The notes: generated by a model from the letters alone, not told the origin. Numbered from the stretch's first letter, positions 18,758 through 27,030 are shown. The stretch is DNA of 64,000 bases from an uncultured Selenomonadales bacterium (GCA_905200615.1 CAJKLB010000001.1:49875-113874); one strand, 5' to 3'. Translations and numbers: made by a program.

Positions 18758-19243
18758 ATGGAACTGATTGTTATTCTGTTTATCATTATATCGATTGTAG
18801 CGGCCGTAAACAAAAATAAAACGCCCAATTCTCCCGGGCAGCCGCCCAACGGCCGTCCCACGACACCTCCAAACGGCAGCTATACCGGACCGCAGCATCC
18901 CCCGTATACCCCCAATCCGGCAAACAACACACAGCCCCAAAGGCCATATATGCCGCCCAAGAATACCGCGGCTTCGCCCCAGCCGGAAACTAAAACCCCT
19001 ATGCAGGAGGAATACGAACGCTTTTTAAAGCGTCAGGCGGCAAGAGACACCTTCAGTCCCGAAGGCAAACCCAGTGCCGAAGGCGAATGTATTGAGCCGA
19101 ACCCCAATCATTGCGCGGTGGAACATCAGCAAGATACCGCTTACGCGCAAAATCAAAGCGACGCGCTGAATATAGAGAAACAAGAGCTGATAAAAGGCAT
19201 TTTGTGGAGTGAAATTTTGGGCAAACCCAAATGTATGCGCTGA
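18758..19243 (+). CDS. Small single-pass proline-rich protein of the floA operon
   Basis: A 161-residue protein with an N-terminal transmembrane helix (ELIVILFIIISIVAAV, residues 2-17), then a disordered Pro/Asn/Thr-rich stretch (about 20-85) and a charged region with two cysteines. The C-terminus LIKGILWSEILGKPKCMR resembles a short tail motif (ILWSEILGKP) that I recall in other clostridial proteins of this kind, which would suggest a docking peptide. It starts 6 nt after floA and is followed by a strong terminator, so it is the last gene of the operon. No known domain was recognised. Confidence 0.75.
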   Translation: MELIVILFIIISIVAAVNKNKTPNSPGQPPNGRPTTPPNGSYTGPQHPPYTPNPANNTQPQRPYMPPKNTAASPQPETKTPMQEEYERFLKRQAARDTFSPEGKPSAEGECIEPNPNHCAVEHQQDTAYAQNQSDALNIEKQELIKGILWSEILGKPKCMR

Positions 19244-19250
19244 TTGTGCC

Positions 19251-19287
19251 AAAAACACCGTTTAAAAAACTCAAACGGTGTTTTTTT
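19251..19287 (+). terminator. Terminator of the nfeD-floA operon
   Basis: AAAAACACCGTTT at 19251-19263 pairs with AAACGGTGTTTTT at 19273-19285, followed by further T residues. Confidence 0.93.
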
Positions 19288-19337
19288 ATCCCGCACTTTT
19301 TTACTTTTTTAAAATAGCCGCACGGGCGAAGTTGTAC

Positions 19338-19373
19338 GTTGTCGCCCGCCTTTTGTAAAAGGCGGACGACAAC
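19338..19373. terminator. Strong hairpin bordering repeat copy A
   Basis: A 17-bp stem, GTTGTCGCCCGCCTTTT at 19338-19354 with AAAAGGCGGACGACAAC at 19357-19373, has one wobble or mismatch. No T-run follows on either strand. Its outer part (CGACAACC, 19367-19374) is duplicated at 19564-19571, flanking repeat copy A. Confidence 0.7.
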
Positions 19374-19571
19374 CTTGCCCTCAGAAGAGAAAAAATCTTA
19401 CGCCAAAGAGTTCAAGAGGAGCGTAACCCCTCCCGGTGGGGTATTTACCGGCGAAGCCCCCGATGTGCATAAAAATTTTTGTCCCTATGCACGAACAGAT
19501 TTTTCGAAAGACGGAAGCGCTGTGTAAAAAACTTCAAACGATGAGTCCCCCGGCGAGGATTTCCGACAACC
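19367..19571 (-). repeat. Intergenic repeat family 1, copy A (short, inverted)
   Basis: Read on the minus strand, this segment carries the family core AAAAATTTTTATGCA (plus-strand core 19471-19480), preceded by CGAAAAATCTGTTCGT, which matches copy F at 34262-34277 with one change. It then has an AAGATTTTTTCTC block also found in copies D and E. It ends soon after that block, so it lacks the common 3' end. An 8-bp direct repeat CGACAACC flanks it. Stops break every frame. Confidence 0.7.
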
Positions 19572-19587
19572 CTAAAATTTATTTTTT

Positions 19588-19605
19588 TGCGGCGATAACG
19601 CCGCA
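19588..19605 (+). terminator. GNAA-type hairpin terminator, copy 1
   Basis: TGCGGCG, loop ATAA, CGCCGCA, followed by TTTTTTA. The same 18-nt hairpin with a GTAA or GCAA loop recurs at 35777, 54906 and, on the minus strand, 26761. Confidence 0.8.
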
Positions 19606-20065
19606 TTTTTTATTAACAGGCACAGCAAAAAACAAACCGATATCCCAAAGCCCACAGCTTTTCAGGGGGCACCGAAGACAGAGTACCATCACAAAAGCTT
19701 TCCTGTTTGAATCAATGATTGCCCCTCTTTGCTTTTTTAATGAGTCTCCCCGCGGGTATTTTTTACTCAACCGAGATATACGAAAAAAATAAATCCCTTG
19801 TTCCCTCTTTCGAGATTTTTATCAATAGACTCAAAAAATAGATACCGCTGAGAGTTTTATCTATAGCCGGTCAAGAGATCATCCAAGCAATCCGGATTCA
19901 TTGGTAGAAAATAAAAAGCATGGCAAAAACAGAAACGGAAGTACACCGTATTCTTCCGCCTTATCAGGAAAAAGCACTGTAATTTTAAAGTTCCTTGTAC
20001 AAGAAAGAATAAATTTCTGTTTTTCCCCATAAAATGATTCTGTAAAAACAACCGGGAGTGATGAT
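19606..20065. other. Non-coding region before the TspO gene
   Basis: About 460 nt with no credible reading frame, no clear promoter and no tRNA-like structure. The stretch 19610-19760 contains scattered runs of A and T like those around other repeat copies and may be degenerate repeat DNA. A GGGAGTGA site at its end serves the TspO gene. Confidence 0.5.
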
Positions 20066-20527
20066 ATGAAAAAAAAGATTGTTGACAGTATTTTATTATC
20101 CCTGTTATTTACCGCCGTTACCGCGGGAACCGCTATGCTGTTTGTGGATACCCAAAGCGAATGGTATATAAACTTAACAAAGCCCTCAATACAGCCTCCG
20201 CCGCTTGTATTTGCCGTTGCCTGGTCTGTTATTTATCTGCTTTGCGCGGCCTCGCTTACTTTCGCGCTGCTGAAAGACGCGCCGGCCAAAGTTTATGCGC
20301 TTTACGGAATTCAGGCATTACTGAATATTGCCTGGTGTCTGTTTTATTTTACTCTGCATCTTCCTCTGATATCCTTCGGTATCATTTTAGCCTATCTTGT
20401 GGTATGCTATCTTACCATACGGCAGGTTTATTCGATAAGTAAACCCGCGGCCTGGCTCCTTGTGCCGGCGGCGCTGTGGCTGGCATTTGCCGCGGTACTG
20501 AATTATATGATTCTTTTGCTCAATTAA
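20066..20527 (+). CDS. TspO/MBR family protein
   Basis: A 153-residue membrane protein with five predicted helices, homologous to the tryptophan-rich sensory protein and mitochondrial benzodiazepine receptor. Diagnostic residues are present in WYINLTKPSIQPPPLVFAVAW, here cited as WYINLTKP and PPPLVFAVAWSVIY, and in ALLNIAWCLFYF. Members bind tetrapyrroles or sterols and respond to stress. The ATG follows GGGAGTGA. It is followed by an unrelated gene with its own promoter. Confidence 0.92.
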   Translation: MKKKIVDSILLSLLFTAVTAGTAMLFVDTQSEWYINLTKPSIQPPPLVFAVAWSVIYLLCAASLTFALLKDAPAKVYALYGIQALLNIAWCLFYFTLHLPLISFGIILAYLVVCYLTIRQVYSISKPAAWLLVPAALWLAFAAVLNYMILLLN

Positions 20528-20532
20528 AAAAC

Positions 20533-20561
20533 TTGATAAAATTTTCGCCATGCGGTATAAT
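20533..20561 (+). promoter_or_regulatory. Sigma-A promoter of SGNH hydrolase gene
   Basis: TTGATA at 20533-20538, a 17-nt spacer, and TATAAT at 20556-20561. An in-frame ATG at 20550 falls inside this promoter, so it cannot be the start, which supports the ATG at 20592. Confidence 0.88.
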
Positions 20562-20591
20562 GAAGAAAATACTTTCCGGAGGAATTCATCT

Positions 20592-21263
20592 ATGGCGGAT
20601 ATCAGGGAAAATACCGTTTCATCAAAAAATCAGGTCAAAAAATCCGAGAGCATTTTCGGCGAGGAAGCCGGGGGAAAAAAGCTGTTGTTTTTGGGGAACT
20701 CCATTACCCTTCATTCTCCCGCGCCTCAGATCGGCTGGACGGGGAATTGGGGAATGGCCGCCAGCAGCATGGAAAAAGATTATGTCCATCAAACAATGAA
20801 AAAAGTCCGCGCATTCGCTCCGGACGCGTCTTTTCTGGTGGCGCAGATTTCTTCCTGGGAACGGGAATTCTGGCGGGAAGACCAAAAGGATTATGAAGAA
20901 GCCGCCGAGTACGGAGCGGATATCATAATCATGCGCGCGGTAGAAAACGTACCGGAAGCGGAATTGGATCGTCATTCTTTCGCGGAAGGGTATCTTCGGC
21001 TTCTGGATCAGATGAATTCCAAAAAAAGCGCGAAAATTATCCTTACCACCTCCTTTTGGCCGGCAGGACGACGAGATGAAATGATTCGCAATATTGCTTT
21101 GAAGTATCATTATTCTTTGGTGGAGCTAAATGATTTAGGCAGTGACGACCGTTATACCGCTAAAGGATTGTTTGCGCACGCGGGAGTTGCCGCCCATCCC
21201 GGAGATTTGGGAATGGAAATGATCGCGCAGCGGTTATTTGAAGTCATAAAAAAATATTTATAA
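20592..21263 (+). CDS. SGNH/GDSL-type hydrolase
   Basis: A 223-residue cytoplasmic protein, probably an esterase or deacetylase acting on an acylated carbohydrate or lipid. Block I is LLFLGNSITLHSP with the nucleophilic serine in GNSIT, the later DIIIMRAVENV stretch may correspond to the Asn block, and the C-terminal AHPGDLGMEMIA carries the Asp/His pair in the GDLGM context (catalytic His in AAHPGD). No signal peptide is present. GGAGG at 20578-20582 precedes the chosen ATG by 9 nt. The substrate is unknown; carbohydrate esterases of this type often serve plant-polymer use. Confidence 0.82.
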   Translation: MADIRENTVSSKNQVKKSESIFGEEAGGKKLLFLGNSITLHSPAPQIGWTGNWGMAASSMEKDYVHQTMKKVRAFAPDASFLVAQISSWEREFWREDQKDYEEAAEYGADIIIMRAVENVPEAELDRHSFAEGYLRLLDQMNSKKSAKIILTTSFWPAGRRDEMIRNIALKYHYSLVELNDLGSDDRYTAKGLFAHAGVAAHPGDLGMEMIAQRLFEVIKKYL

Positions 21264-21424
21264 ACTCCCCCGCCAAAAATTTTATGGGAAAAAGCCTTAA
21301 TAAAAACAAAAGGGAAAACAGAAATCCCTCTCAATGCCCGCAAAGAATCCGCTGCTTTTATTTGCGGCCAAGACACAAACATTTTGCCTTCATGTTTTCA
21401 ACAAAACTTTTTTCTTTTATACAA

Positions 21425-21458
21425 ACGGGAACGGCATTCAACCGTTCCCGTATTTTTT
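21425..21458 (+). terminator. Terminator downstream of SGNH hydrolase
   Basis: ACGGGAACGG at 21425-21434 pairs perfectly with CCGTTCCCGT at 21442-21451 around a 7-nt loop, followed by ATTTTTT. It lies 160 nt after the stop. The remainder of 21264-21761 shows no gene; a TATAAT box at 21729-21734 is a possible -10 for the following membrane-protein gene. Confidence 0.88.
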
Positions 21459-21761
21459 CACAATATTTTGGCTTAAAGAAAGTCCTTACCGGCAGCCGCA
21501 GCGATAAACAATCGCCGAACCTGTGCAGGGACACCGGCTCGTACTTACAGCCTCGCTTCTTTGGCTGGGAATCAAGCGTATACAATTATTCTGATTCTGT
21601 ACTGTTCTTTGCGCAATACAGGTTATTTGTCTGTTCAGTTGCTGACAAGTCATAGTATCACTCCCCCCGAATACTATTCTATGCATTTTCTTTGCTCTTT
21701 GCTTGCAATTTCATCAAAAATCGATTAATATAATATCAGCTTGAAATGCAGGAGAATGTTT

Positions 21762-22709
21762 ATGCGAATTTTTATTGCCGCCTGCGGCGGCCTCATTGCT
21801 TTTACCGCAGTGATTGTTTTAGCCTATATTGTGATAAGGGAATTATTTTTTACCCGCCCTGCAAAAGAAACAAAAAAACAGGCATTCGGTATTTTACCGG
21901 CTGCCTTAGGCGTTTTTCTTGCTTTATTGTCCGCGTTTTCCGTTGCGGCGATCCTGCGCTTTCCCGGCAATCTTCAACAAATTTTCTCCCCCGGCGCTTT
22001 TACCGGCAGTATCCTTTCCTTTCTGAGCCCTTTGAAAATTCAGTGGTTTCTTTCCCTGGCAGGGTTCCTTTCCGTGGCGGAAGCCTTTTATCTATACTAT
22101 GAAAAGAGCAGCGACGCGGCCATGGTTTTTCTGCTTTCCCCCTTCATTTTTACAGCAATAGCAGACTGGACGCTTTCCTTCGGCACCGCCGCCGTGCTGT
22201 TTGCCGTCATCTTTGCCCGAAAAGAAAGACCTGTGCTCGCCTCGGTCTGCACCGCCGCCGCATGCCTGTTTGTTCCTTGGGCGGCGACTGTACCGCTTCT
22301 TTTGACTTCTTATAAAAAACCGTTCAAATTCTGCTTGCCGGCAGCCGCGGGAATTACTGTTTTGAATCTTTTTTTCTGCGATATCGCCTTTCATCTTCCA
22401 TATGCAAAAATTTCCGCGTGGTTCATACAGGGAAATATAGAAGGAATTCTTACGTTGCTGTTTTTTCTGCTGTTTTTCCTGCTCTTTGGAACACTTTTAT
22501 ATACCGCAAAAGACCGGTTAAGCTTATGGGAAAATATTTATTTATGGGTAATAACGGCTTTGTTCCTGGTCACTTCAAAATTCGGTCCGGAATGTCTTAT
22601 TTTTCTTTTTCCGTTGTTTTCTCCTATCCGTAAAGAAAGATATACCGTCATCTGTGCCGCCTTTTGCGGACTGTTCGCCGCCTGCAGCGGATTGTTTGTG
22701 TTGTTTTAG
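21762..22709 (+). CDS. Polytopic membrane protein, partner of PIG-V-like gene
   Basis: A 315-residue protein with about eight hydrophobic helices and short loops; no domain was recognised. The pattern of alternating short helices (FLALLSAFSVAAILRF, FLSLAGFLSVAEAFYLYYE, FLLSPFIFTAIADWTL) is that of a small polytopic enzyme or a subunit, perhaps resembling PIG-V/PIG-M accessory proteins. The ATG at 21762 is 7 nt after AGGAG and is preferred to a TTG at 21741. It is followed 9 nt later by the mannosyltransferase-like gene, so the two form an operon. Confidence 0.75.
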   Translation: MRIFIAACGGLIAFTAVIVLAYIVIRELFFTRPAKETKKQAFGILPAALGVFLALLSAFSVAAILRFPGNLQQIFSPGAFTGSILSFLSPLKIQWFLSLAGFLSVAEAFYLYYEKSSDAAMVFLLSPFIFTAIADWTLSFGTAAVLFAVIFARKERPVLASVCTAAACLFVPWAATVPLLLTSYKKPFKFCLPAAAGITVLNLFFCDIAFHLPYAKISAWFIQGNIEGILTLLFFLLFFLLFGTLLYTAKDRLSLWENIYLWVITALFLVTSKFGPECLIFLFPLFSPIRKERYTVICAAFCGLFAACSGLFVLF

Positions 22710-22718
22710 GAGGTTTTT

Positions 22719-23897
22719 ATGGTTTTACTTTTCCTTTGCGCGGCCGCCTATTTCATTCCCCGAAAGAAAAACCCTGGACGGCAAAACAATGATACCCTCC
22801 GGGTGGCACTGTATATGACCGCTTCACGTGTTCTGCTGCTTCTTTTTGCCTTTATGGCACTCTGTTTAAAATATCCCGGACAAGATGTCCTTGCCTTTTT
22901 AAGCAACAGCGGAGATGTCCCGCATTTTCTGCATTTGGCGCAATACGGTTATTCCGTAGGCGACGCCTATGAAAATCTTATCGTGTTTTATCCGCTCTTT
23001 CCCCTTTGCATTCGGCTTGTGAATTTGTTGGTAAATAATTATTATCTCTCGGCACTGCTGATTTCCAATATCAGTTCCGTGATAGCCGCCTGCTGCCTGT
23101 ACAAACTCTTTTCTTTCGAAGTACAAAGCAGTACTGCCAAACGCGCCGTATTGTTTTTATTTGCTTATCCCTTTGCCTTTTTTACGCTGTTTGCCTATAC
23201 CGAAGGTCTGTTTTTAATGTTATGCGCTCTGTGTTCCCTGTGCGCGCGCAAAAAGCAATGGATTTTTTCCGGTATATGGGGCATGCTCTGCGCGTTGACA
23301 CGCAATCAAGGCGTGATCATGTTCGGCTTTGCCGCTTATGAATATTTTCTCACGGTAAAAGAAAACATTTCCTGCGGCAAAAGCTTCCTCAAAGCCCAGC
23401 AGCCCCGCGCCGCGGCGTTACTGCTGATTCCCTTTGGATTATTTTTATATCTTTTGCTCAACCGCGTCTATTTCGGTTCCTGGTTCCGGTTTTTGGATTT
23501 TCAAGCCGCGGAGCCCTGGTACAACGGCGCAGATCTGTTTATAAAAAACCTTGCTCTGCATGTAGACATGGCTCAAAACTATTATCCTCAGTTAGCTTTT
23601 ATCATTTATATTCCGCAGCTGGTACTCTTTTTTACGTCCTTCGCGCTGGTCCTCTACGGCTGCTTCAAAGGAATCAGATCTTCGTATCTGCTGCACGCCG
23701 CGGCTTATACGCTGATTTCCTACACCTCTTCCTGGCTAATCAGCGGACCGCGATATATGTTGAGCTGTATTTTTATGTTTCTTCCCCTGGCAATATTGGC
23801 GGAAAACAAAATTGCCCGTTGTATTCTTTATACTCTTACTTTTTCCTTTTTCTTTATCTTCTTTATTCTTTATCTTTACGGATACGCGATCATGTAG
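22719..23897 (+). CDS. PIG-V-like membrane mannosyltransferase
   Basis: A 392-residue polytopic protein resembling family GT76 (PIG-V), which transfers mannose from a polyprenyl-phosphate donor. The N-terminal outer loop has an Asp in NSGDVPHFLHLAQYGYS, then LIVFYPLFPLCIRLVN, matching the D...H..A..GY...V.FYPLFP pattern. Later YTEGLFLMLCAL and ALTRNQGVIMFGF (E and R..G) fit too. It follows the preceding membrane protein by 9 nt, and a partner subunit is known for eukaryotic PIG-M (PIG-X). It is convergent with the metal ATPase. The acceptor is unknown. Confidence 0.78.
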   Translation: MVLLFLCAAAYFIPRKKNPGRQNNDTLRVALYMTASRVLLLLFAFMALCLKYPGQDVLAFLSNSGDVPHFLHLAQYGYSVGDAYENLIVFYPLFPLCIRLVNLLVNNYYLSALLISNISSVIAACCLYKLFSFEVQSSTAKRAVLFLFAYPFAFFTLFAYTEGLFLMLCALCSLCARKKQWIFSGIWGMLCALTRNQGVIMFGFAAYEYFLTVKENISCGKSFLKAQQPRAAALLLIPFGLFLYLLLNRVYFGSWFRFLDFQAAEPWYNGADLFIKNLALHVDMAQNYYPQLAFIIYIPQLVLFFTSFALVLYGCFKGIRSSYLLHAAAYTLISYTSSWLISGPRYMLSCIFMFLPLAILAENKIARCILYTLTFSFFFIFFILYLYGYAIM

Positions 23898-23916
23898 CGA
23901 TCCTCGGCTGTGCTCC

Positions 23917-25761
23917 TTACCCTCTGCGAACATACAGCGCCCGCATCGCATTGAGCACGGCGATTACCAGTACGCCGACATCGGCGAAGATAGCCGCGCC
24001 CATACCGGTGATATCCAAAGCGCTTAAAATCAATACCGTAATTTTCACGGCAAGCGCGAAAACAATATTCTGCAATACAATGCTTCTTGTTCGCCGTGCC
24101 ACGCGAATGGCCGATGCGATTTTTGAGGGTTTATCATCCATCAACACAATATCAGCCGCCTCAATCGCCGCATCCGAACCCAGACCGCCCATAGCGATAC
24201 CGACATCGGCTCTGGCGATAACCGGAGCGTCGTTTATGCCATCCCCCACAAAAGCCGTTTTTTGACCCGTGGAAAGAATCTTTTCCACCGCCTTTACTTT
24301 ATCCTGCGGCAGCAGCTGTGCCTGCACCTCTTGAATCCCCAACTTTTCCGCCACGGCCTCCGCCGCGGCAAACGTATCTCCGGTAAGCATAACGATTCGT
24401 TTCATACCGCACGCCTGAATTTGAGCAACCGCTTCCGCGGCGTCATCCTTCAACGCGTCCGCGATCTCAATCATGCCCGCATACAAACCGTTCACGGCAA
24501 CAAACACATGTGTGCTTCCCGCCTCTGCCTGCGGCACCTCAACAGAAAATTGCTCCATCAGTCGATGATTTCCCGCAAGCACCTGCCGGCCGTCAATCAC
24601 CGCTTCCACTCCGTGCCCGGCATGCTCATGAATCTGACCGATACGCGAGGTATCCGCCGGTTTTCCGTAAGCGTTTTTTAGAGAAAGCGCGATCGGATGA
24701 TCCGAATAATGTTCCGCCAGAGCCGCCAATTCAAGAACGTTCTCGGTATCTTTCGCCTCTACCTTCCGCACCTTAAATTCCCCTTTGGTAAGCGTGCCCG
24801 TTTTGTCAAAAACGATGGCCTCGGTTTTGGCGAGCTCCTCCAAATAATTGGATCCTTTTACCAAAATCCCCATTCGTGAGGCACCGCCGATACCGCCGAA
24901 GAAAGAAAGCGGTATCGAAAGCACCAGCGCGCAGGGGCAGGAAACAACCAGCATAATAAGCCCCCGGTTAATCCATGATGCCCATTCTCCGTTGAACAGC
25001 GGCGGAATAACCGCGATCAACAGCGCGGCCAATACCACAATGGGTGTATAAACCTTGGAAAAGCGAGTAATGAAATTTTCACTTTTGGATTTTGCGGCGG
25101 AAGAATTTTCTACCAAATCCAGAATCTTTGATACCGTGCTTTCTCCAAATTCCTTTTCTACCCGAATCTGAAGTACGCCGCTGATATTCACACAGCCGCT
25201 GATTACCGCCGTGCCTTCATAAACATCTCTGGGTGCCGCTTCCCCGGTAAGCGCAACCGTATTCAGCGCACTGTTTCCGCTTACAATAACGCCGTCAAGC
25301 GGAATTTTCTCTCCCGGTTTCACCGTAATGATATCTCCAATATGCACCTCTTCGGGTGATACCTGACGCAGTTGTCCGTCTACCTCTATATTGGCATATT
25401 CAGGTTTAATATCCATCAGCTGCGATATAGAGCGGCGGCTCTTTCCCACGGCGATACTTTCAAACAATTCGCCCACCTGATAAAAAAACATAACAAAAGT
25501 AGCCTCAGGATATTCTCCCAACGCGAGGGCGCCTACGGTAGCAATCGCCATCAGAAAGTTTTCGTCAAACACCTGCCCCCGCAAAATATTCTTTCCCGCC
25601 TTAACAAGCACACCTGTACCTACCGTAAGATACGGTATCAAATAAACCGGCAATCTTATATACCAGACAAAATGAAAAAGCCGGTCTAAAATATAAGCTA
25701 TGCCCAGCAGCAGGGCGCATGCAATAATTTTATACAGCTGCTTCTTCTGCCGGCGGTTCAT
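23917..25761 (-). CDS. P1B-type heavy-metal ATPase (Cd/Zn/Pb/Co group)
   Basis: A 614-residue metal-exporting ATPase. The transmembrane metal site is SCPCALVLS, the phosphorylation motif DKTGTLTKG, the actuator TGEA, the nucleotide-binding HP dipeptide is in SDHPIALSL, and the hinge GDGINDAPV follows. The membrane segments before the CPC site and the CPC-containing helix are in the usual order. It lacks an N-terminal metal-binding domain in the same chain; a separate HMA protein immediately upstream supplies one. Its ATG overlaps that gene by 4 nt. The SmtB/CadC-type regulator upstream points to Zn, Cd or Pb rather than copper. Confidence 0.94.
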   Translation of the reverse strand: MNRRQKKQLYKIIACALLLGIAYILDRLFHFVWYIRLPVYLIPYLTVGTGVLVKAGKNILRGQVFDENFLMAIATVGALALGEYPEATFVMFFYQVGELFESIAVGKSRRSISQLMDIKPEYANIEVDGQLRQVSPEEVHIGDIITVKPGEKIPLDGVIVSGNSALNTVALTGEAAPRDVYEGTAVISGCVNISGVLQIRVEKEFGESTVSKILDLVENSSAAKSKSENFITRFSKVYTPIVVLAALLIAVIPPLFNGEWASWINRGLIMLVVSCPCALVLSIPLSFFGGIGGASRMGILVKGSNYLEELAKTEAIVFDKTGTLTKGEFKVRKVEAKDTENVLELAALAEHYSDHPIALSLKNAYGKPADTSRIGQIHEHAGHGVEAVIDGRQVLAGNHRLMEQFSVEVPQAEAGSTHVFVAVNGLYAGMIEIADALKDDAAEAVAQIQACGMKRIVMLTGDTFAAAEAVAEKLGIQEVQAQLLPQDKVKAVEKILSTGQKTAFVGDGINDAPVIARADVGIAMGGLGSDAAIEAADIVLMDDKPSKIASAIRVARRTRSIVLQNIVFALAVKITVLILSALDITGMGAAIFADVGVLVIAVLNAMRALYVRRG

Positions 25762-25976
25762 CGGATAATCCTACAATCAGGTTCTATTTTACGGCAGATC
25801 CTGACGGCTTCTTCAAGCACCCTTTCAAAACAGTCTTCCGCTGCCTCCAGCATAAGTTTTTGCTGCATAAAGCTTACCGAGGCATTCGTCACACCATCGA
25901 TTTGTTTGATGGCGTTTTCCATTTTTGCCGCGCAGTTCGCGCAATCTAAATCTTCTAATGCAAACATTTTTTTCAT
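25758..25976 (-). CDS. Stand-alone HMA metal-binding domain
   Basis: A 72-residue heavy-metal-associated domain with the CxxC motif at residues 12-15 in LDCANCAAKM. In most P1B ATPases this domain is fused at the N-terminus; here it is a separate gene with a 4-nt overlap to the ATPase, so it may be a metallochaperone or a detached regulatory domain. An Asp precedes the first Cys (DCANC), as in Zn/Cd rather than Cu domains. The Met at residue 4 is an alternative start. Confidence 0.88.
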   Translation of the reverse strand: MKKMFALEDLDCANCAAKMENAIKQIDGVTNASVSFMQQKLMLEAAEDCFERVLEEAVRICRKIEPDCRIIR

Positions 25977-25979
25977 TTT

Positions 25980-26327
25980 TTATTCCCCCACATGCTCAGC
26001 GCCTTGATCAATAATCGTTCTCACATGGTCATCGGCCAGTGAATAAAACACCGTTTTACCTTCGCGCCTGAACTTTACAAGCCCGGCCTGTTTCAATACC
26101 CGAAGCTGGTGCGAGATAGCGGAGATATTCATGCTCAGGACCTGCGCGATATCGCACACGCACATTTCAGCCTCAAATAAAACATACAGAATTTTAATTC
26201 TGGTAGAATCCCCAAAAACTTTATACAGCTCCGCCAAATCAAAGAGAAAATCCTCCTGAGGCATACTGTCATGTACTTTTTTTACCAAAGCCTCATTGGC
26301 GTGCATATATTCGCATACTTCAGACAC
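25980..26327 (-). CDS. SmtB/CadC-family metal-sensing repressor
   Basis: A 115-residue ArsR/SmtB winged-helix repressor. The helix-turn-helix is AQVLSMNISAISHQLRVLKQAG and the wing is KFRREGKTVFYSL. It has the CadC-type cysteines MCVCDIA plus an N-terminal Cys (SEVCEYMH) and the alpha-5 zinc-site pattern DDHVRTIIDQGAEHV, so both metal sites may exist. A TTG at 26363 overlaps the presumed transcript start. I prefer the GTG at 26327, with AGAGGTG upstream. It heads the regulator-HMA-ATPase operon and should repress it until Cd, Pb or Zn binds. Confidence 0.9.
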   Translation of the reverse strand: MSEVCEYMHANEALVKKVHDSMPQEDFLFDLAELYKVFGDSTRIKILYVLFEAEMCVCDIAQVLSMNISAISHQLRVLKQAGLVKFRREGKTVFYSLADDHVRTIIDQGAEHVGE

Positions 26328-26344
26328 CGCATAGCACCTCTTTT

Positions 26345-26366
26345 CAATTGAATGTTTGTTCAATTG
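26345..26366. promoter_or_regulatory. SmtB/CadC operator palindrome
   Basis: CAATTGAA and TTCAATTG form perfect 8-bp arms around a 6-nt centre. The inner sequence TGAATGTTTGTTCA resembles the TGAAxA-n-TxTTCA core known for SmtB, CzrA and CadC. It covers the presumed +1 region, directly after the -10 box. Confidence 0.82.
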
Positions 26367-26368
26367 TT

Positions 26369-26396
26369 ATTATATTCAATTTTTCAAATATGTCAA
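26369..26396 (-). promoter_or_regulatory. Promoter of metal-efflux operon
   Basis: On the minus strand a perfect TTGACA (26396-26391) and a perfect TATAAT (26374-26369) are separated by 16 nt. The operator lies just downstream. Confidence 0.92.
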
Positions 26397-26399
26397 CAA

Positions 26400-26744
26400 A
26401 AAAAAGAAAAAATTTTTAACTGCAAAAAACTGAAAGATGAAACCGTTTTTTATACCGACATTGCTCTGTTCCCATTCCCGTATTTCCGCGTTTTTTTCAT
26501 ATTTTTGCAAAGGTATTTGCACTTTCAAATTGATCTTTTTCAATTTTTCGCATAATACAAAACGCAAAGAAGCCTTTTGCGCTCAGCCTGCGGAAAAATT
26601 TACGGCTTTCATGTAAAATTTTTGACGGAAGCACTCAGAAGTTTTTAGGTCACTCACCGCTCTTTCATACTATCTTTATTCCTTGAAGCATCGAAAACGG
26701 AAAAAATTCCCTGTTGCTTTCCCTCATGCTCCAAAACAAAAAAA
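26400..26744. other. Intergenic region between metal regulator and repeat copy B
   Basis: A/T-rich, with no gene visible. It separates the divergent metal operon from the terminal region of the hydrogenase operon. Confidence 0.5.
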
Positions 26745-26760
26745 GCGGCGTTACCGCCGC

Positions 26761-26999
26761 ACAAACTGTAGACAAACCTAAAATTCAATTTTTTCACAGC
26801 GTTAGCGCGTTTTGTTCTTCCGGCGACAGGTGGGAAAAACTTCTTATAAGCGAAAAAACGCTTGATGAGAGGTTTTTCAAGGGCACAAGAATAATATCGG
26901 CAAGGATAGAGCGCCGTGGGAATATTAAGATTTTCGATCGGCATCCCCGACCAAAAGAGTGTTGATTTTGTCGGCACTCTCGGCGGTGTCACCGCCGCA
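26761..26999 (-). repeat. Terminator-flanked repeat, copy B
   Basis: On the minus strand two terminator-like hairpins, GGCGGT/ACCGCC at 26996-26982 and GCGGCG/CGCCGC at 26760-26745, begin with the same TGCGGCGGT sequence and bracket about 220 nt of non-coding DNA. The period is 238 nt, close to that of copies D, E and F. The interior does not clearly match their core, so it may be a related or independent insertion. It contains GAGGTTTTTCAAGGGCACAA near 26871, resembling 37543 onward. Confidence 0.55.
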
Positions 27000-27030
27000 A
27001 AAAATCAGATTTTAAATTTTTTAATAATTT

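Noticed and set aside
19579..19770. Short minus-strand frame next to the copy A hairpin
   Set aside because: The end of the frame is the terminator hairpin itself; no start signal.
26328..26363. TTG start for the metal-responsive repressor
   Set aside because: It would lie at or before the transcript start, on the operator.
26654..26992. 112-residue minus-strand frame across copy B
   Set aside because: It spans the flanking hairpin and repeat DNA, with no ribosome site; treated as non-coding.
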